Part shown: one piece after another, positions 43,665-53,588 of the stretch | Numbering within the stretch: the stretch's first letter is position 1 | How the letters are laid out: each line of letters starts with the position of its first letter | Assembly: GCF_943193015.1 (NCBI RefSeq) | Contig: NZ_CALPCM010000008.1 | Span: forward strand, 45,931 to 109,930 | Reading direction: 5' to 3' | DNA length: 64,000 nucleotides | From: Hominisplanchenecus_A murintestinalis | Lineage (GTDB): Bacteria; Bacillota; Clostridia; Lachnospirales; Lachnospiraceae | The notes under the pieces: generated by a model | What the model saw: only the letters and a program-made list of their open reading frames with translations | What the model was told of the DNA's origin: nothing | The model's database searches: none | Made by a program: the position numbers and the translations under genes

Positions 43665-44935
43665 TTTTTTAAAGAATTACAGATGGCATTTGCTTTTTCA
43701 TAAATCTCCTCCGGCTCCGTACCAATAGAGAATTTCCCATCTTCATATAAAATCTTCCCATTTACCATAGTCAGCTTCACGTTCTGTCTGCAGCCACTGT
43801 ACACCACATTCTTAGTAATGTTGTTCAGGGGCTGCATATTGGGCTGATGTAAATCAATCAGAATCATATCTGCCTTTTTTCCGGACTCAAGCGTATCGCA
43901 GTCATTCAATCCCATAGCCTTTGCTCCTCCCACTGTTGCCATAAAAAGCACCTCATTTGCATCCACCACCGAGGCATCTTTTTCCCGGTATTTGGCAAGC
44001 GCCGTCACCAGAAACATTTCCCGAAACATGTCCAGACAATTATTGCTCGCAGGCCCATCTGTTCCGATAGCAATAGGAATTCCCTTTGCTGACATATCAC
44101 GAATCGGTGCAATACCGCTGGCCAGTTTTAAATTCGAAGCCGGATTCGTCACCGCATACATCCCACGCTCTTTCAAAATTTCCATATCCCTCTCCGTCAT
44201 ATAGACACAGTGAAATCCTCCGCCTCCATGTTTGAACATGCCAAGACTGTCCAAATACTCTACAGGCGTCATCCGGTTCCGCTCCAGGCATTGCTTCACT
44301 TCACCTTCCGTCTCTGCCAAATGTGTATAAACAGGAGCCTGATATTTCTCTGCCAATGCCGCAATCCCCTCCAAAATCTCCCTGGAAGTGGTGTACTCTG
44401 CATGAAACCCTAATCGGCAGCCTATCAGCTCATGAATGCCATTATATTTTTGATACCATCCTTCCATCTCTTCCACAGATTGGCTGAAATCATTTACAGC
44501 CCCACAGATAACTGTGCGAAAACCACAATCTACTGATGCCTGAACCATAGTATCCGGCGTTAGGTACATATCAAAATTTGCAGTAATTCCGCTGGTAAGA
44601 TACTCCATAATTGCCAATTTGCTCAAATGATAAATATGCTCTGGCGTCAGTTTCGCTTCCATAGGAAAAACCTGCTGGTTCAGCCATTCAAAAAGAGGCA
44701 TATCGTCCGCATAAGAACGCAGAAACGTCATCGCTGAATGCGTATGTGCATTCTTAAAGCCCGGCATCAGCAGATTTCCCTGCACATCAATCTCTCTATC
44801 CCATAAAAGAGATTCCTGCACTCCCGCATTTCCCACGTACACGACCTCACTGCCAGACACCCACAGCTCTCCCTCGCAAATCTCAAAACCATCTGCCATT
44901 GTCAAAATCTTCGCATTATAGAAACGTATATTCAT
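43661..44935 (-). CDS. Amidohydrolase, MTA/SAH deaminase-like
   Basis: A 424-residue metal-dependent deaminase of the TRZ/ATZ family. Metal and catalytic residues are visible: HTH in NAHTHSAM, His in GFHAEYTTS, HLAE in YTHLAETEGE, and Asp in AIGTDGPASNNCLDMF. The family deaminates S-adenosylhomocysteine, methylthioadenosine or guanine-like rings; the substrate is not certain. Core-like composition. 44936-45065 downstream of its start shows no gene. Confidence 0.85.
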   Translation of the reverse strand: MNIRFYNAKILTMADGFEICEGELWVSGSEVVYVGNAGVQESLLWDREIDVQGNLLMPGFKNAHTHSAMTFLRSYADDMPLFEWLNQQVFPMEAKLTPEHIYHLSKLAIMEYLTSGITANFDMYLTPDTMVQASVDCGFRTVICGAVNDFSQSVEEMEGWYQKYNGIHELIGCRLGFHAEYTTSREILEGIAALAEKYQAPVYTHLAETEGEVKQCLERNRMTPVEYLDSLGMFKHGGGGFHCVYMTERDMEILKERGMYAVTNPASNLKLASGIAPIRDMSAKGIPIAIGTDGPASNNCLDMFREMFLVTALAKYREKDASVVDANEVLFMATVGGAKAMGLNDCDTLESGKKADMILIDLHQPNMQPLNNITKNVVYSGCRQNVKLTMVNGKILYEDGKFSIGTEPEEIYEKANAICNSLKN

Positions 44936-45065
44936 ATGTAAGTCCGCCTTTCCAAAAAATTTCGGTGTACACGTATGTGCCTGTCTTTTTTACAGTATAG
45001 CGCAGATATGCCCAAAGCACCACCCTTTGCAAGAATAAAAGGCGGCGCTTGAGAAGATACTCATT

Positions 45066-46037
45066 TTATTTGTGGATATTTATCTTTTCCATTAACTCCA
45101 GAAACTCTGATTCCGTACCCTTAAATTCACCATGTTCATCCATTATCTTTTCATATTCAGGTTTTGGAATTGTATACCAGGTACCTTCATATATTACATC
45201 AAATCTTGCATCATTAGATGGAAAGTTTAACACTCCCAACTCATATCCATGGTTACTTCCTTCAGTATTTATTTTCTTTCTTACTTCCGCTCTAACCCCT
45301 TCCTTCTGAACTAGAATATCCGGATTCTTTATAATAGCAATTAAGGATTCTTTCAATTCACTGCTATTATTACTTTTATTTATTGCTTCTGTCATAAAAA
45401 ACTTTTCATCATATGATAACTTTTCTATCCATGCCTTACTTTCTTCATCGGAAAAAAACATGTTCAAAAAAGCCGGAGTAAATATAGTAAAATTATCGTA
45501 GATATAGATATTATTACTTCCAACCTTCCTTGTATATTGGAATGTAATATTTTCACTATTTTCCTCTGATTCCGTTTCCCCAGAGCTTCCCGGCTGTATC
45601 ACCTCGGGTTTTGTTTCCGGTTGTTGAATATCCTGACCTGGTTTCGGCCTCACCGGCTTTTCTGGCGTCACAACAGGCGGTGTGTTGCCTGTCATTTTTT
45701 TTGAACTCCTAACTTTTACCGTACACTTTAATGTTCTGCCATTTATTTTTATTCTTATAACAGATTTCCCAATCTTTACAGCTTTTATCTTAACCGAGTT
45801 TTTTCTTTTACTGATGATTTTTACTGCTTTTCCTTTCACTTTCCAGGTATACTTTTTTGTTCGTTTTGATGCTCCAGATACTTTCAGTATCGTTGATTTT
45901 CCCTTTTGTAACGTAATAGAAGTCTTATTTAGTTTTGGCTTTTTCGCCTCAATCTGCAACGGATTTATCATCCCCAGCGAACATGCAAATGCAAAAATGA
46001 TTATAATGACCTTCATAAAATTCTTTTTCTTATTCAC
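45066..46037 (-). CDS. Secreted protein with BIG2-like domain
   Basis: 323 residues from a GTG start at 46037, chosen because GGAGGG lies 6 bp upstream; the ATG at 46076 would place that SD within the coding region. A signal peptide (VIIIIFAFACSLGMINPLQIEA) is followed by an Ig-like fold typical of BIG2 (LNKTSITLQKGKSTILKVSG, TWKVKGKAVKIIS, VKIGKSVIRIKING). A Pro-rich linker and a C-terminal domain of unknown type follow. No anchor is seen. Downstream of it lies the amidohydrolase; upstream is a palindromic repeat and the VaFE protein. Confidence 0.7.
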   Translation of the reverse strand: MNKKKNFMKVIIIIFAFACSLGMINPLQIEAKKPKLNKTSITLQKGKSTILKVSGASKRTKKYTWKVKGKAVKIISKRKNSVKIKAVKIGKSVIRIKINGRTLKCTVKVRSSKKMTGNTPPVVTPEKPVRPKPGQDIQQPETKPEVIQPGSSGETESEENSENITFQYTRKVGSNNIYIYDNFTIFTPAFLNMFFSDEESKAWIEKLSYDEKFFMTEAINKSNNSSELKESLIAIIKNPDILVQKEGVRAEVRKKINTEGSNHGYELGVLNFPSNDARFDVIYEGTWYTIPKPEYEKIMDEHGEFKGTESEFLELMEKINIHK

Positions 46038-46128
46038 ATTTATCCCTCCAAAATTATTCATATTATCTATATTCATAGTATATAATAACTATTTAAAAAT
46101 GTAAATATATGCAAGGTGTCGAATAAGC

Positions 46129-46284
46129 TTTAAAGTAACAGTTCAGCCTACGGCTTCACTGTTACGGAATCCAGTCCATTTAAAGTTTGCTGTTCGCAAA
46201 GGGCTGGATTCTCTGGTTGAATTTATGCATTCTCACGGACTTTGCAGCAAGTGCAAAGTCCTGGGCTGAACTGTTACGCTTTAA
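46129..46284 (+). repeat. Palindromic interspersed repeat, full copy
   Basis: Bounded by TTTAAAG(CG)TAACAGTTCAGCC inverted ends (46129-46148 and 46264-46284). It contains three hairpins: GTAACAGT/ACTGTTAC (46135-46165), GGAATCCAG/CTGGATTC (46166-46212) and GACTTTGCA/TGCAAAGTC (46238-46260). It lies between two minus-strand genes. It could be a non-autonomous REP/MITE element or act as an RNA 3'-end structure. Confidence 0.85.
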
Positions 46285-46329
46285 ATCAACTTGCGTCAGA
46301 CGCAATGAAAGAACTGCGAATATCCTCTG

Positions 46330-49300
46330 CTATTTCGCTTTTCTACGTTTTAAATACATCCATCCCACACTAGCGATAGCCGCCCACATCAAACCAAGAT
46401 ATCCCAGGATATTTGTTCTATCTTCTGTTCTTGGAGAAACCGATGTTTTTTTCACCGATTCCTTTTCTTCATTTTTTGTTATACTTACTGTCTGATTCTC
46501 ATCCTCCAGGTCTGCATGGGAAGCAATAAGCCTTTCCTTATAATACAATTCCTCAAAGACAACGATACTCTTACCCTCCATCTTAGACGCGTCAAACATA
46601 AACTCTACTTCCACTTCTCCATTCTTTTTCTCTGCCTGAAAACTTCTGGAGACCGACACTTTTTCTCCCCCTGCTTTTAGCGGATTCCCCGTCTCTTTAT
46701 CCATAAGTATTCCTTTTATCGTATAACGTTTGCCTGGAATTAAACCGGAATATTTTATTGTATCTGTTACCGTCACCTGCTTTTCCAGATGTACAGTCTG
46801 ACTCCCTGAGGCTTTATCGACTGCGAAAGTTTCTATCTTAATGTCTACAAAACGGATTGTTTGCCCTTCATCTTTTAAATCTTTATGCGCCGCAATCTCC
46901 CGTTCATCTAAAAACAAAGTTTCAAATACAACTACCTCTTTTCCTTTCAGTATAGATGAATTAAAAGTGAATTCCACCTTCACTTTTCCCTCAGACGTAT
47001 CCGCAGTAAATACTGTTTCTGCCTGCACTGCCGACATATCGCTCAAAATCTTTTTACCTGTCTTTTTATCCACCAACACACCCAATAATTTATACTCTTT
47101 TCCAGGTATCAAATTTTTATAATGTACCGTATCAGTTATGGATGTAGTTTCGTTTGCAAACGCCTCACGAATTCCCGTTTCATTATCTACAACTGTAGTT
47201 CCTATATCCGGCTTATGAAATTTCACACTCTGTCCAACATCATTGATATCCGCATGGACTCCTATTTCTTTTCCATTCTGGTACATAGTTTCAAACGCCA
47301 CCACAGACTTTCCATTCCATAAATCCGAATCAAAAACAAACTTCACAAGTACGCTTCCTTCCCGGGTTTCTGGTGTAAACCTCGTTGTGCTTTCTACCTT
47401 TCTTCCGTTCATCAGCAATGGTTTCCCCGTTTCCTTATCCATAAGGATTCCTGTAAGCGTATATTCTCTTCCCGGAATCAGCCCGGTATATGACACCGTG
47501 TCCATAAGGGTCGTCGCTTTGTTCACAATCCCTTCGTGCCCTTCTGTTTCATCGTCTGTCAGCTCTGTTTTGAACTTTACATCTGTAAAATACACTTCCT
47601 GGTTTTCATCCTGAATATCCGCATGGGAAGCAATTTCCCTCTCTTTATAGTATAAAGTTTCAAAAACTACTGTTGTCACATCCTCTAATGTTCTGGAATC
47701 TAACGTATAAGAAAGATTCACCATTCCGTCTGGTTTCTCTGGCGTAAATTCGACTTCTGCCTCTACCTGTTCCTCATTTACAAGCAACGGCCGCCCCGTG
47801 CCTTTATCCATCAGTACGCCTTTTAATTTATAGCTCTGTCCCGGAATCAAATCTTTGTAAGCCACTTCATCGTTGAGAATCACTTTCTCTTCTAATGGCG
47901 CATAATGTTTTCCTGTATTTTTATCTGTCGCCGTTGTGGAAATCTCCTGAGCGCAAAATCTTATCGTCTGTCCTGTATCTTCAATGTCTGCATGGGCTCC
48001 TACATGAAACTTTTCCAGATACAAATCTTCAAATACCACTATAGATTTCCCTTTCAGCAAGCTCGAATCAAATGTAAACGATAAGTCTACAGTCCCGCTT
48101 CCATATCGGGCATCTGAAGAGCCATGAAGCGTTGAGCTAAAACCCTCATCTGTGCCCCCGACTGTAATTGTCTTATCTGCCGTAACCTTACTCCCGCCTG
48201 CATCCAGCAAAGGTTCGCCTGTTTCCTTTACCACAAGATACCCCTTAAATGTATACTCCTTCCCAATTTCCAGATTTGCATACTCTATGGTATCTACAAT
48301 TGTCGTCGTCTCATTTACAAATGCTTTATTCTCCAATGTCTCACTATCTGCGGCTGTTGTCTTCAGTTTTGGCTCTTCTTTTGTTTCATTTTCCTTTACT
48401 CCAATATCTTTTACTACAGAATCCTCTTCAATCGTAACTTCAAACGGCTCCAACATAAATTTATCCTTATTGTTCTCACAAAGCAGTTCTTCAATCACAT
48501 AGGTATCGTACAATAATGCTCCTTTCTCATCATCCAGCGCCCCCAGTTCGCCAAACCATATACCATCCTCTGGCTCTTCTCCTCTGTTCGTATTGTTACT
48601 ATGTGTTTTTGAAGTATCTAGTATGCCCTCACTATCTGTCACTATCACATGGGATTCCCCTGTTGTTTTTGAAGTGATTCTAAAGGATACATCAGAAAGA
48701 GTTTTTCCATCATCACCAATTTTTAGCATTTTAAAGTCACCACGGCAAGGTTCTTCTTTTACGATTTTTGTATTCGTTGCAACTACTGCTTTATTATTCT
48801 CATCCATCCGTATTTGCTGAACATAAACAGTATCATCTATCAAATATCCCTCTGGTGCTTTTGTCTCCTGAACAGAGACTGTACCTACTGGCATGATTAC
48901 ATCATTCATCCCATCTTTGTAAACATCATCCCCCCTAATTGGTGTCATATGAGATATACTGATATACCCTTTTTCATCCGTCTCATATACCCAAGTTCTA
49001 GCTGGTTTAAGTAACCTTGCGCTAGACAATTCTTCTTTCGTATAATACCCTGCATAATATTTTACTGTATATTCAGCCCCCTCCAATGCTGCTCCGCCCT
49101 GTGGACTATTCACATTTGTTTCAGAATCATCTTTTGTCAACAAAATTTTAATTGGGTCATTCCCCGGACTATCCACCGCCCTTATCGTCGTGACTTTCCC
49201 CCTCTCTACCACAAACGGTATCGGTTCCCGGCTTATCAAAAACCCTTCCGGTGCCTCTGTCTCTACCGCATAATAATATCCCACCGGAAGCGTAACTGTA

Positions 49301-52014
49301 TTTGACGCCCCATCTGCCTTTGTGCGCAGCGTCCCCACCTCTGTACCTCCGGTATTTGCAGCGGTAGGAGATGCTTTCCGGTATAGTTTATAGACGGCAT
49401 TCTCCAGAGAGTAACACGGATTACCCTCTGAAACGGCAGGCAGGGAAGATACTTTTACAACTCTCCCATCGCCTGTATCCAATTCATTCGGGATACCCTG
49501 TGTTTCTGAACCGATATAATCATGCTCTGTCGCATCCACTGCGTTCGGAGCATTGATATTTGCTTTATTTGTATTCGAATAAACAGCTTTTCCTTCTTCT
49601 GTGACATAAAATGAATAGACAGTCGTAGAAACTTTATAACCAACCTTCGATGTAACCGCCGCCGAGCCCGGATTCTCTCTGAGGTAATATACTTTTCCCA
49701 CAAACAGATTTGGTATCGTGGTATATTCTCCTGCGAGCGGCATAGATACCACGTTTCCGGTAAATCCCCCATTGTCTGAAACCTGCACGCTGAAATCTTT
49801 CCAGTCCAGCCCTACGCTTGTTGGATTGAAACCGATAATTGTTTTCCCTACTCTTGTGCTTGCCAATACCGGGGAATCTCCGATCGTGACCATATCATCC
49901 CCTCCATCCAGACTGTAATCTCCTTTCGCATTCAGCATCAGAACCTTCCCATCTCCGTATACCGTGAATGCTTTATAAAAGTAATGCGAACCTTCAGGTA
50001 CTCCTGCCGTCCCGTCATATCCCATATTCAGCCCTTCCGGGGAGCGGCGCTCAAATACGATATAATAATCCTTTGTTCCTGATTTAATGGGGATTTTTTC
50101 TGTCCTTCCGTCTGCTCCTGTAGCATAAGCGCCGACCATTTTAAAGTAATCGCTGTTTGGATTCGGAGATTTCTCGCCCGGTTTTGCATTATCTTTAGAC
50201 ATGAGCTTTACGACTTCCGGCAGTATCTTTTTGCAGGCGTCTTTTGAGGTGATCCCCGCCCACCATTCGCTGTCTGTTTTTGAACTTGTATTCATCCTCT
50301 GAGCAATTTTTTCCAGACCTTTCTGGTTTACTTTATATACCCGGAAGTTTGCCCCGGCTTTTCCGGCTGTAGTCGTGCATCCCAGAATATCCCGTACGCT
50401 TCCCCCATTTTTGATACTTTTTTCAAAGGAAATATCCGTAGGCCCCGGTGTATATGTGCTGATTTGCATATATCCTTCCGTCGTCTGCCCACGTCCCCCA
50501 TTTGCCGCCCACAGCCGGAACGTATAAGTTGCCGTAGTGTCTGTAGTTTCTATATCAATGCACCGGATATACGCCTCGTTAGCCCCCAGCCCGCTATGTC
50601 CTCCGTCAGCCCCTGATATTCCCGAAAGGCTGGTAACGCCCGTGCAGCGCATATATATGTTTCCCCCGGCATCGACTCCTGCATTTGTGTAGCGCGCGCC
50701 CTCTGGTTTTGGAACTCCGAACAGACTGCATACTTTATCAACAGTTGGTCTTTTGATTGTCCATGTTCCATTTCCCCATACAGCACTTTCACCTGTTGCG
50801 GGTCTCTTCTGGTACATTGTCGGCTGGGAACCCAGATACGCAAAGTTCAAGCCCGTAAGCTTTTTTGTTGAAATCGTATTAAATGATCCCGACGCCCGTG
50901 CCAGCATCCGCGGCACAGCTTTCTCCCCAAATCGGATAGTCACTGTGCCCTTCTTCTCTTCCATATCCGAAGCGTCAAAGGAAAGGAACACAAAACCGCC
51001 GACGCCCTCCATGCTCCGTAAAATCCGATACTCGACGCCGTTGGGAACCTTCGCTTCCAGGTACTCCGCATGGTCGCCATAAGCTTGTGCATATACCCAG
51101 ACCCTTTCACCGTCTGCTTCACCCAGCTCCACTTCACAGCTATCCGCAAAAGATTTCCTGACTCCCTCTCCACGGCTGACACTTTCAAAGTCCGAAATGC
51201 CGTAATACATCCATGCCTCTGCCTTCCCCTCAATCTTAAAAGAAAGCGTTTTCGATGCTTTTTTTTCCGTTGTTTCAGACATTGGCTCGGCTGCCTTTAT
51301 TTCCGGACGTTTTATGGTTCCCTCGGGTGCGGCGCTCTTGACTTCCGAATCCCCTGTCGTTTCTCCGGATTCCATAGTTTTGATTCCCGGCGTTTCTGTG
51401 CCATTCTCCGATTCTGCGCCTTTTATCCCCGGTCGTTCTGTACCGTTCTCCGATTCCTCACATTTTATCCCCGGCGTTCCTGTACCATTCTCTGATTCTG
51501 CCTCTTTTATCCCCGGCTGTTCTGTACTGTTCTTCTCCGCTTCCGTCCCTTTTTCCCCCGGCAATTCTGTACCGTTCTCCGATTCCTCACATTTTATCTC
51601 CGGTAGTTCTCTATCGCCCTCCGGTTCCACCCCTTTTATCCCTGGCAGTTCTGTATTGCCTTCCGATTCTGTCTTTTTTATCCCTGAAGACTCTGTATCG
51701 CCCTTCGATTCCGCATATTTTATCTCCGGTGACCCTGTAACTCGCTCAAAGTTGGCTTTCTCTATCTGCGGCCTTTTCCCTCCCTTCCCTGACGCATCTG
51801 CTTTCTTCTGTGCCGTTTTTAATTCCATGTTCTGCCCCCGTCCAATTCGGAACTTCCGTTTTTCTTCTGCTATACGTCCTGTCTCATTTTCCCGTACCGC
51901 TACGCTCTCTTTTCCCGCAATCCCGTTAATCGACACAAAGACAGCTGCCAGTGCCAATACCAGCACAAAAATAAGCAATGCCTTTCCTCTGTTTCCTACG
52001 CCTGTTTTCCTCAT
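46330..52014 (-). CDS. VaFE-repeat surface protein with sortase signal
   Basis: A 1,894-residue wall-anchored adhesin or fibre protein. A signal peptide (ALLIFVLVLALAAVFVSING) is followed by a low-complexity region (about 78-235) with roughly ten copies of a 12-15 residue unit of the type ESENGTELPGIK. A large head (about 290-870) and SpaA/CnaB-like domains follow. Five VaFE-type repeats (about 1210-1840) each begin with a T-D-x-x-x-G segment, then D-T-V/I-x-Y-x-x-L-I-P-G-K-E-Y and H-A-D-I/L-x-D-x-x-Q. Such repeats form intramolecular ester or isopeptide cross-links. The C-terminus has a sorting signal (SPRTED, hydrophobic stretch, KRRK). GGGAGG lies 8 bp before the ATG. No sortase gene is in the window. 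Confidence 0.87.
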   Translation of the reverse strand: MRKTGVGNRGKALLIFVLVLALAAVFVSINGIAGKESVAVRENETGRIAEEKRKFRIGRGQNMELKTAQKKADASGKGGKRPQIEKANFERVTGSPEIKYAESKGDTESSGIKKTESEGNTELPGIKGVEPEGDRELPEIKCEESENGTELPGEKGTEAEKNSTEQPGIKEAESENGTGTPGIKCEESENGTERPGIKGAESENGTETPGIKTMESGETTGDSEVKSAAPEGTIKRPEIKAAEPMSETTEKKASKTLSFKIEGKAEAWMYYGISDFESVSRGEGVRKSFADSCEVELGEADGERVWVYAQAYGDHAEYLEAKVPNGVEYRILRSMEGVGGFVFLSFDASDMEEKKGTVTIRFGEKAVPRMLARASGSFNTISTKKLTGLNFAYLGSQPTMYQKRPATGESAVWGNGTWTIKRPTVDKVCSLFGVPKPEGARYTNAGVDAGGNIYMRCTGVTSLSGISGADGGHSGLGANEAYIRCIDIETTDTTATYTFRLWAANGGRGQTTEGYMQISTYTPGPTDISFEKSIKNGGSVRDILGCTTTAGKAGANFRVYKVNQKGLEKIAQRMNTSSKTDSEWWAGITSKDACKKILPEVVKLMSKDNAKPGEKSPNPNSDYFKMVGAYATGADGRTEKIPIKSGTKDYYIVFERRSPEGLNMGYDGTAGVPEGSHYFYKAFTVYGDGKVLMLNAKGDYSLDGGDDMVTIGDSPVLASTRVGKTIIGFNPTSVGLDWKDFSVQVSDNGGFTGNVVSMPLAGEYTTIPNLFVGKVYYLRENPGSAAVTSKVGYKVSTTVYSFYVTEEGKAVYSNTNKANINAPNAVDATEHDYIGSETQGIPNELDTGDGRVVKVSSLPAVSEGNPCYSLENAVYKLYRKASPTAANTGGTEVGTLRTKADGASNTVTLPVGYYYAVETEAPEGFLISREPIPFVVERGKVTTIRAVDSPGNDPIKILLTKDDSETNVNSPQGGAALEGAEYTVKYYAGYYTKEELSSARLLKPARTWVYETDEKGYISISHMTPIRGDDVYKDGMNDVIMPVGTVSVQETKAPEGYLIDDTVYVQQIRMDENNKAVVATNTKIVKEEPCRGDFKMLKIGDDGKTLSDVSFRITSKTTGESHVIVTDSEGILDTSKTHSNNTNRGEEPEDGIWFGELGALDDEKGALLYDTYVIEELLCENNKDKFMLEPFEVTIEEDSVVKDIGVKENETKEEPKLKTTAADSETLENKAFVNETTTIVDTIEYANLEIGKEYTFKGYLVVKETGEPLLDAGGSKVTADKTITVGGTDEGFSSTLHGSSDARYGSGTVDLSFTFDSSLLKGKSIVVFEDLYLEKFHVGAHADIEDTGQTIRFCAQEISTTATDKNTGKHYAPLEEKVILNDEVAYKDLIPGQSYKLKGVLMDKGTGRPLLVNEEQVEAEVEFTPEKPDGMVNLSYTLDSRTLEDVTTVVFETLYYKEREIASHADIQDENQEVYFTDVKFKTELTDDETEGHEGIVNKATTLMDTVSYTGLIPGREYTLTGILMDKETGKPLLMNGRKVESTTRFTPETREGSVLVKFVFDSDLWNGKSVVAFETMYQNGKEIGVHADINDVGQSVKFHKPDIGTTVVDNETGIREAFANETTSITDTVHYKNLIPGKEYKLLGVLVDKKTGKKILSDMSAVQAETVFTADTSEGKVKVEFTFNSSILKGKEVVVFETLFLDEREIAAHKDLKDEGQTIRFVDIKIETFAVDKASGSQTVHLEKQVTVTDTIKYSGLIPGKRYTIKGILMDKETGNPLKAGGEKVSVSRSFQAEKKNGEVEVEFMFDASKMEGKSIVVFEELYYKERLIASHADLEDENQTVSITKNEEKESVKKTSVSPRTEDRTNILGYLGLMWAAIASVGWMYLKRRKAK

Positions 52015-52478
52015 GGTTCCGTCCTCCCATTCCGTATAAATTTAAAGTTACTCTCCGCCATATGTTTTAGGCTAATGGACTTCGTCAAAGAGCCTGACAT
52101 CCTGCTGCAATCTGGCAAAACGTCAAACTTACAGCACCCAAAACCCAAACTCCGGCTGTCAAAAATCATACGCTTGAAGAACGTTTTTTTATAATGGAAA
52201 ATCGTTGTAACATTCTCTATCTGTTAAAGGGTAAATCATAGATATAACAAAAGAACTTACAGAAATACTGATTAAGATTTCATGAAATAAAATTTGAAAA
52301 TATTTTTAACGTACTCCAAAAACGTACATCTCTGTATTCTTAAGATATCACACTCACAACACTTTTTCAAGGTTTTATTTTGTATTTTTTAATCTCTTAT
52401 TATCTATTTGCTTTGTAATTCCTGCGCCGTCACAAATTTCCTTGTAAATGCATGTCCGGGATGATATGATGAAGTCAA

Positions 52479-52594
52479 AGCCCCCGCGGCAAGCAACGGG
52501 CATCAAACTTGAAGCGCCCCAAGGGGCGGGGTATTTGATCCTCGCGGCAGTCGCCAAATGCCTGCAGGCAGTCACTTGGCTCGTTGCTCGCGGG
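52479..52594 (+). repeat. Three-way-junction palindromic element
   Basis: The outer stem pairs CCCGCG-(GCA)-AGCAACG with CGTTGCT-CGCGGG. Inside are a hairpin with ATCAAA/TTTGAT and CGCCCC/GGGGCG arms and one with CCAA-TGCCTGCAGGCA-TTGG. It sits 50 bp before the MoxR gene. The rest of 52015-52478 is AT-rich with no gene seen. Sequence differs from the GTAACAGT family but the architecture is alike. Confidence 0.65.
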
Positions 52595-52644
52595 AATAGA
52601 TTATCAGCCGTTATGATCCGGCATTTTTAAAGGAGGTAAACCGC

Positions 52645-53586
52645 ATGTACGCAGAAAAGGCGGGAATGATTATACAGGAAGTGAAACGGGCGGTCATCGG
52701 AAAGGATGACTGTATCTATAAAGTGATGATGGCGATGCTGGCAGGCGGGCACATCCTGCTCGAAGATATTCCAGGCGTAGGAAAAACCACGATGGCGCTT
52801 GCATTTTCGAAAGCCTGCGCCCTGCAGCAGAACAGGGTACAGTTTACGCCGGATGTGCTGCCCTCTGACATTACAGGTTTTTCGATTTACAGAAAAGAAA
52901 CGGGCATTTTTGAATACCGTCCAGGCGCCGCTATGTGCAACCTTTTCCTTGCAGATGAAATCAACCGTACCTCCCCCAAAACCCAGTCGGCGTTTCTGGA
53001 GGTTATGGAGGAGGGACACGTAACTGTAGACGGAATCACCAGGGATGTCCCGAAGCCTTTCATGGTCATCGCTACCCAGAATCCCGTTGGTTCCGCCGGA
53101 ACGCAGATGCTTCTGGAATCACAGCTCGACCGGTTTATGATCTGCCTGTCTATGGGCTACCCAAATGTGGAAAATGAAATTGCCATCTTAAAGGGGCGTG
53201 ACAGCGGAAACCCAATTTCCGATATCCTGCCCATCATCCGGGGCGAAGAGCTCCTGCTGATGCAGAAAGAAACAGAGCAGGTATTTATCCATGACCGGAT
53301 TTTTACTTATATGGCGGAACTGGCGGCGGCAACCAGAACTCACCCCATGCTGGAACTTGGGCTCAGTCCCAGAGGTACCCTCGCCCTTGCTAAAATGTCA
53401 AAAGCCGCGGCATTTTTAAATGGCCGAAATTATGTAACCCCTGCGGATGTAGTTTTTATATTTAAAGATGTGGCTCTGCACAGAATCCGCCTAAGCTCCA
53501 AAGCGAGAGTGAGCCGTGTAACCGCCGACGCCGTGGCCGACAGCGTCCTGGAACAGGTGGACAGGCCTACTCCAAAGAGGCTCTAA
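52645..53586 (+). CDS. MoxR-family AAA+ ATPase
   Basis: A 313-residue chaperone-like ATPase. Walker A is EDIPGVGKTT (44-49) and Walker B NLFLADEINR; sensor-like IATQNPVGSAG and the lid domain (LSPRGTLALAKMSKAAAFL) are present. MoxR proteins act with DUF58 and transglutaminase or VWA proteins in maturation of envelope or metal proteins. AAAGGAGG lies 8 bp before the ATG. The DUF58 gene begins 2 bp after its stop. Confidence 0.93.
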   Translation: MYAEKAGMIIQEVKRAVIGKDDCIYKVMMAMLAGGHILLEDIPGVGKTTMALAFSKACALQQNRVQFTPDVLPSDITGFSIYRKETGIFEYRPGAAMCNLFLADEINRTSPKTQSAFLEVMEEGHVTVDGITRDVPKPFMVIATQNPVGSAGTQMLLESQLDRFMICLSMGYPNVENEIAILKGRDSGNPISDILPIIRGEELLLMQKETEQVFIHDRIFTYMAELAAATRTHPMLELGLSPRGTLALAKMSKAAAFLNGRNYVTPADVVFIFKDVALHRIRLSSKARVSRVTADAVADSVLEQVDRPTPKRL

Positions 53587-53588
53587 CT

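Noticed and set aside
51330..51760. Short regularly spaced repeats, considered as a CRISPR array
   Set aside because: Period is a multiple of three, in frame within a long gene, with diverged units and no unique spacers.
51314..52039. 241-residue plus-strand frame with Pro/Ser/Asp repeats
   Set aside because: Mirror of the tandem repeat in the VaFE protein; no ribosome site and no independent support.
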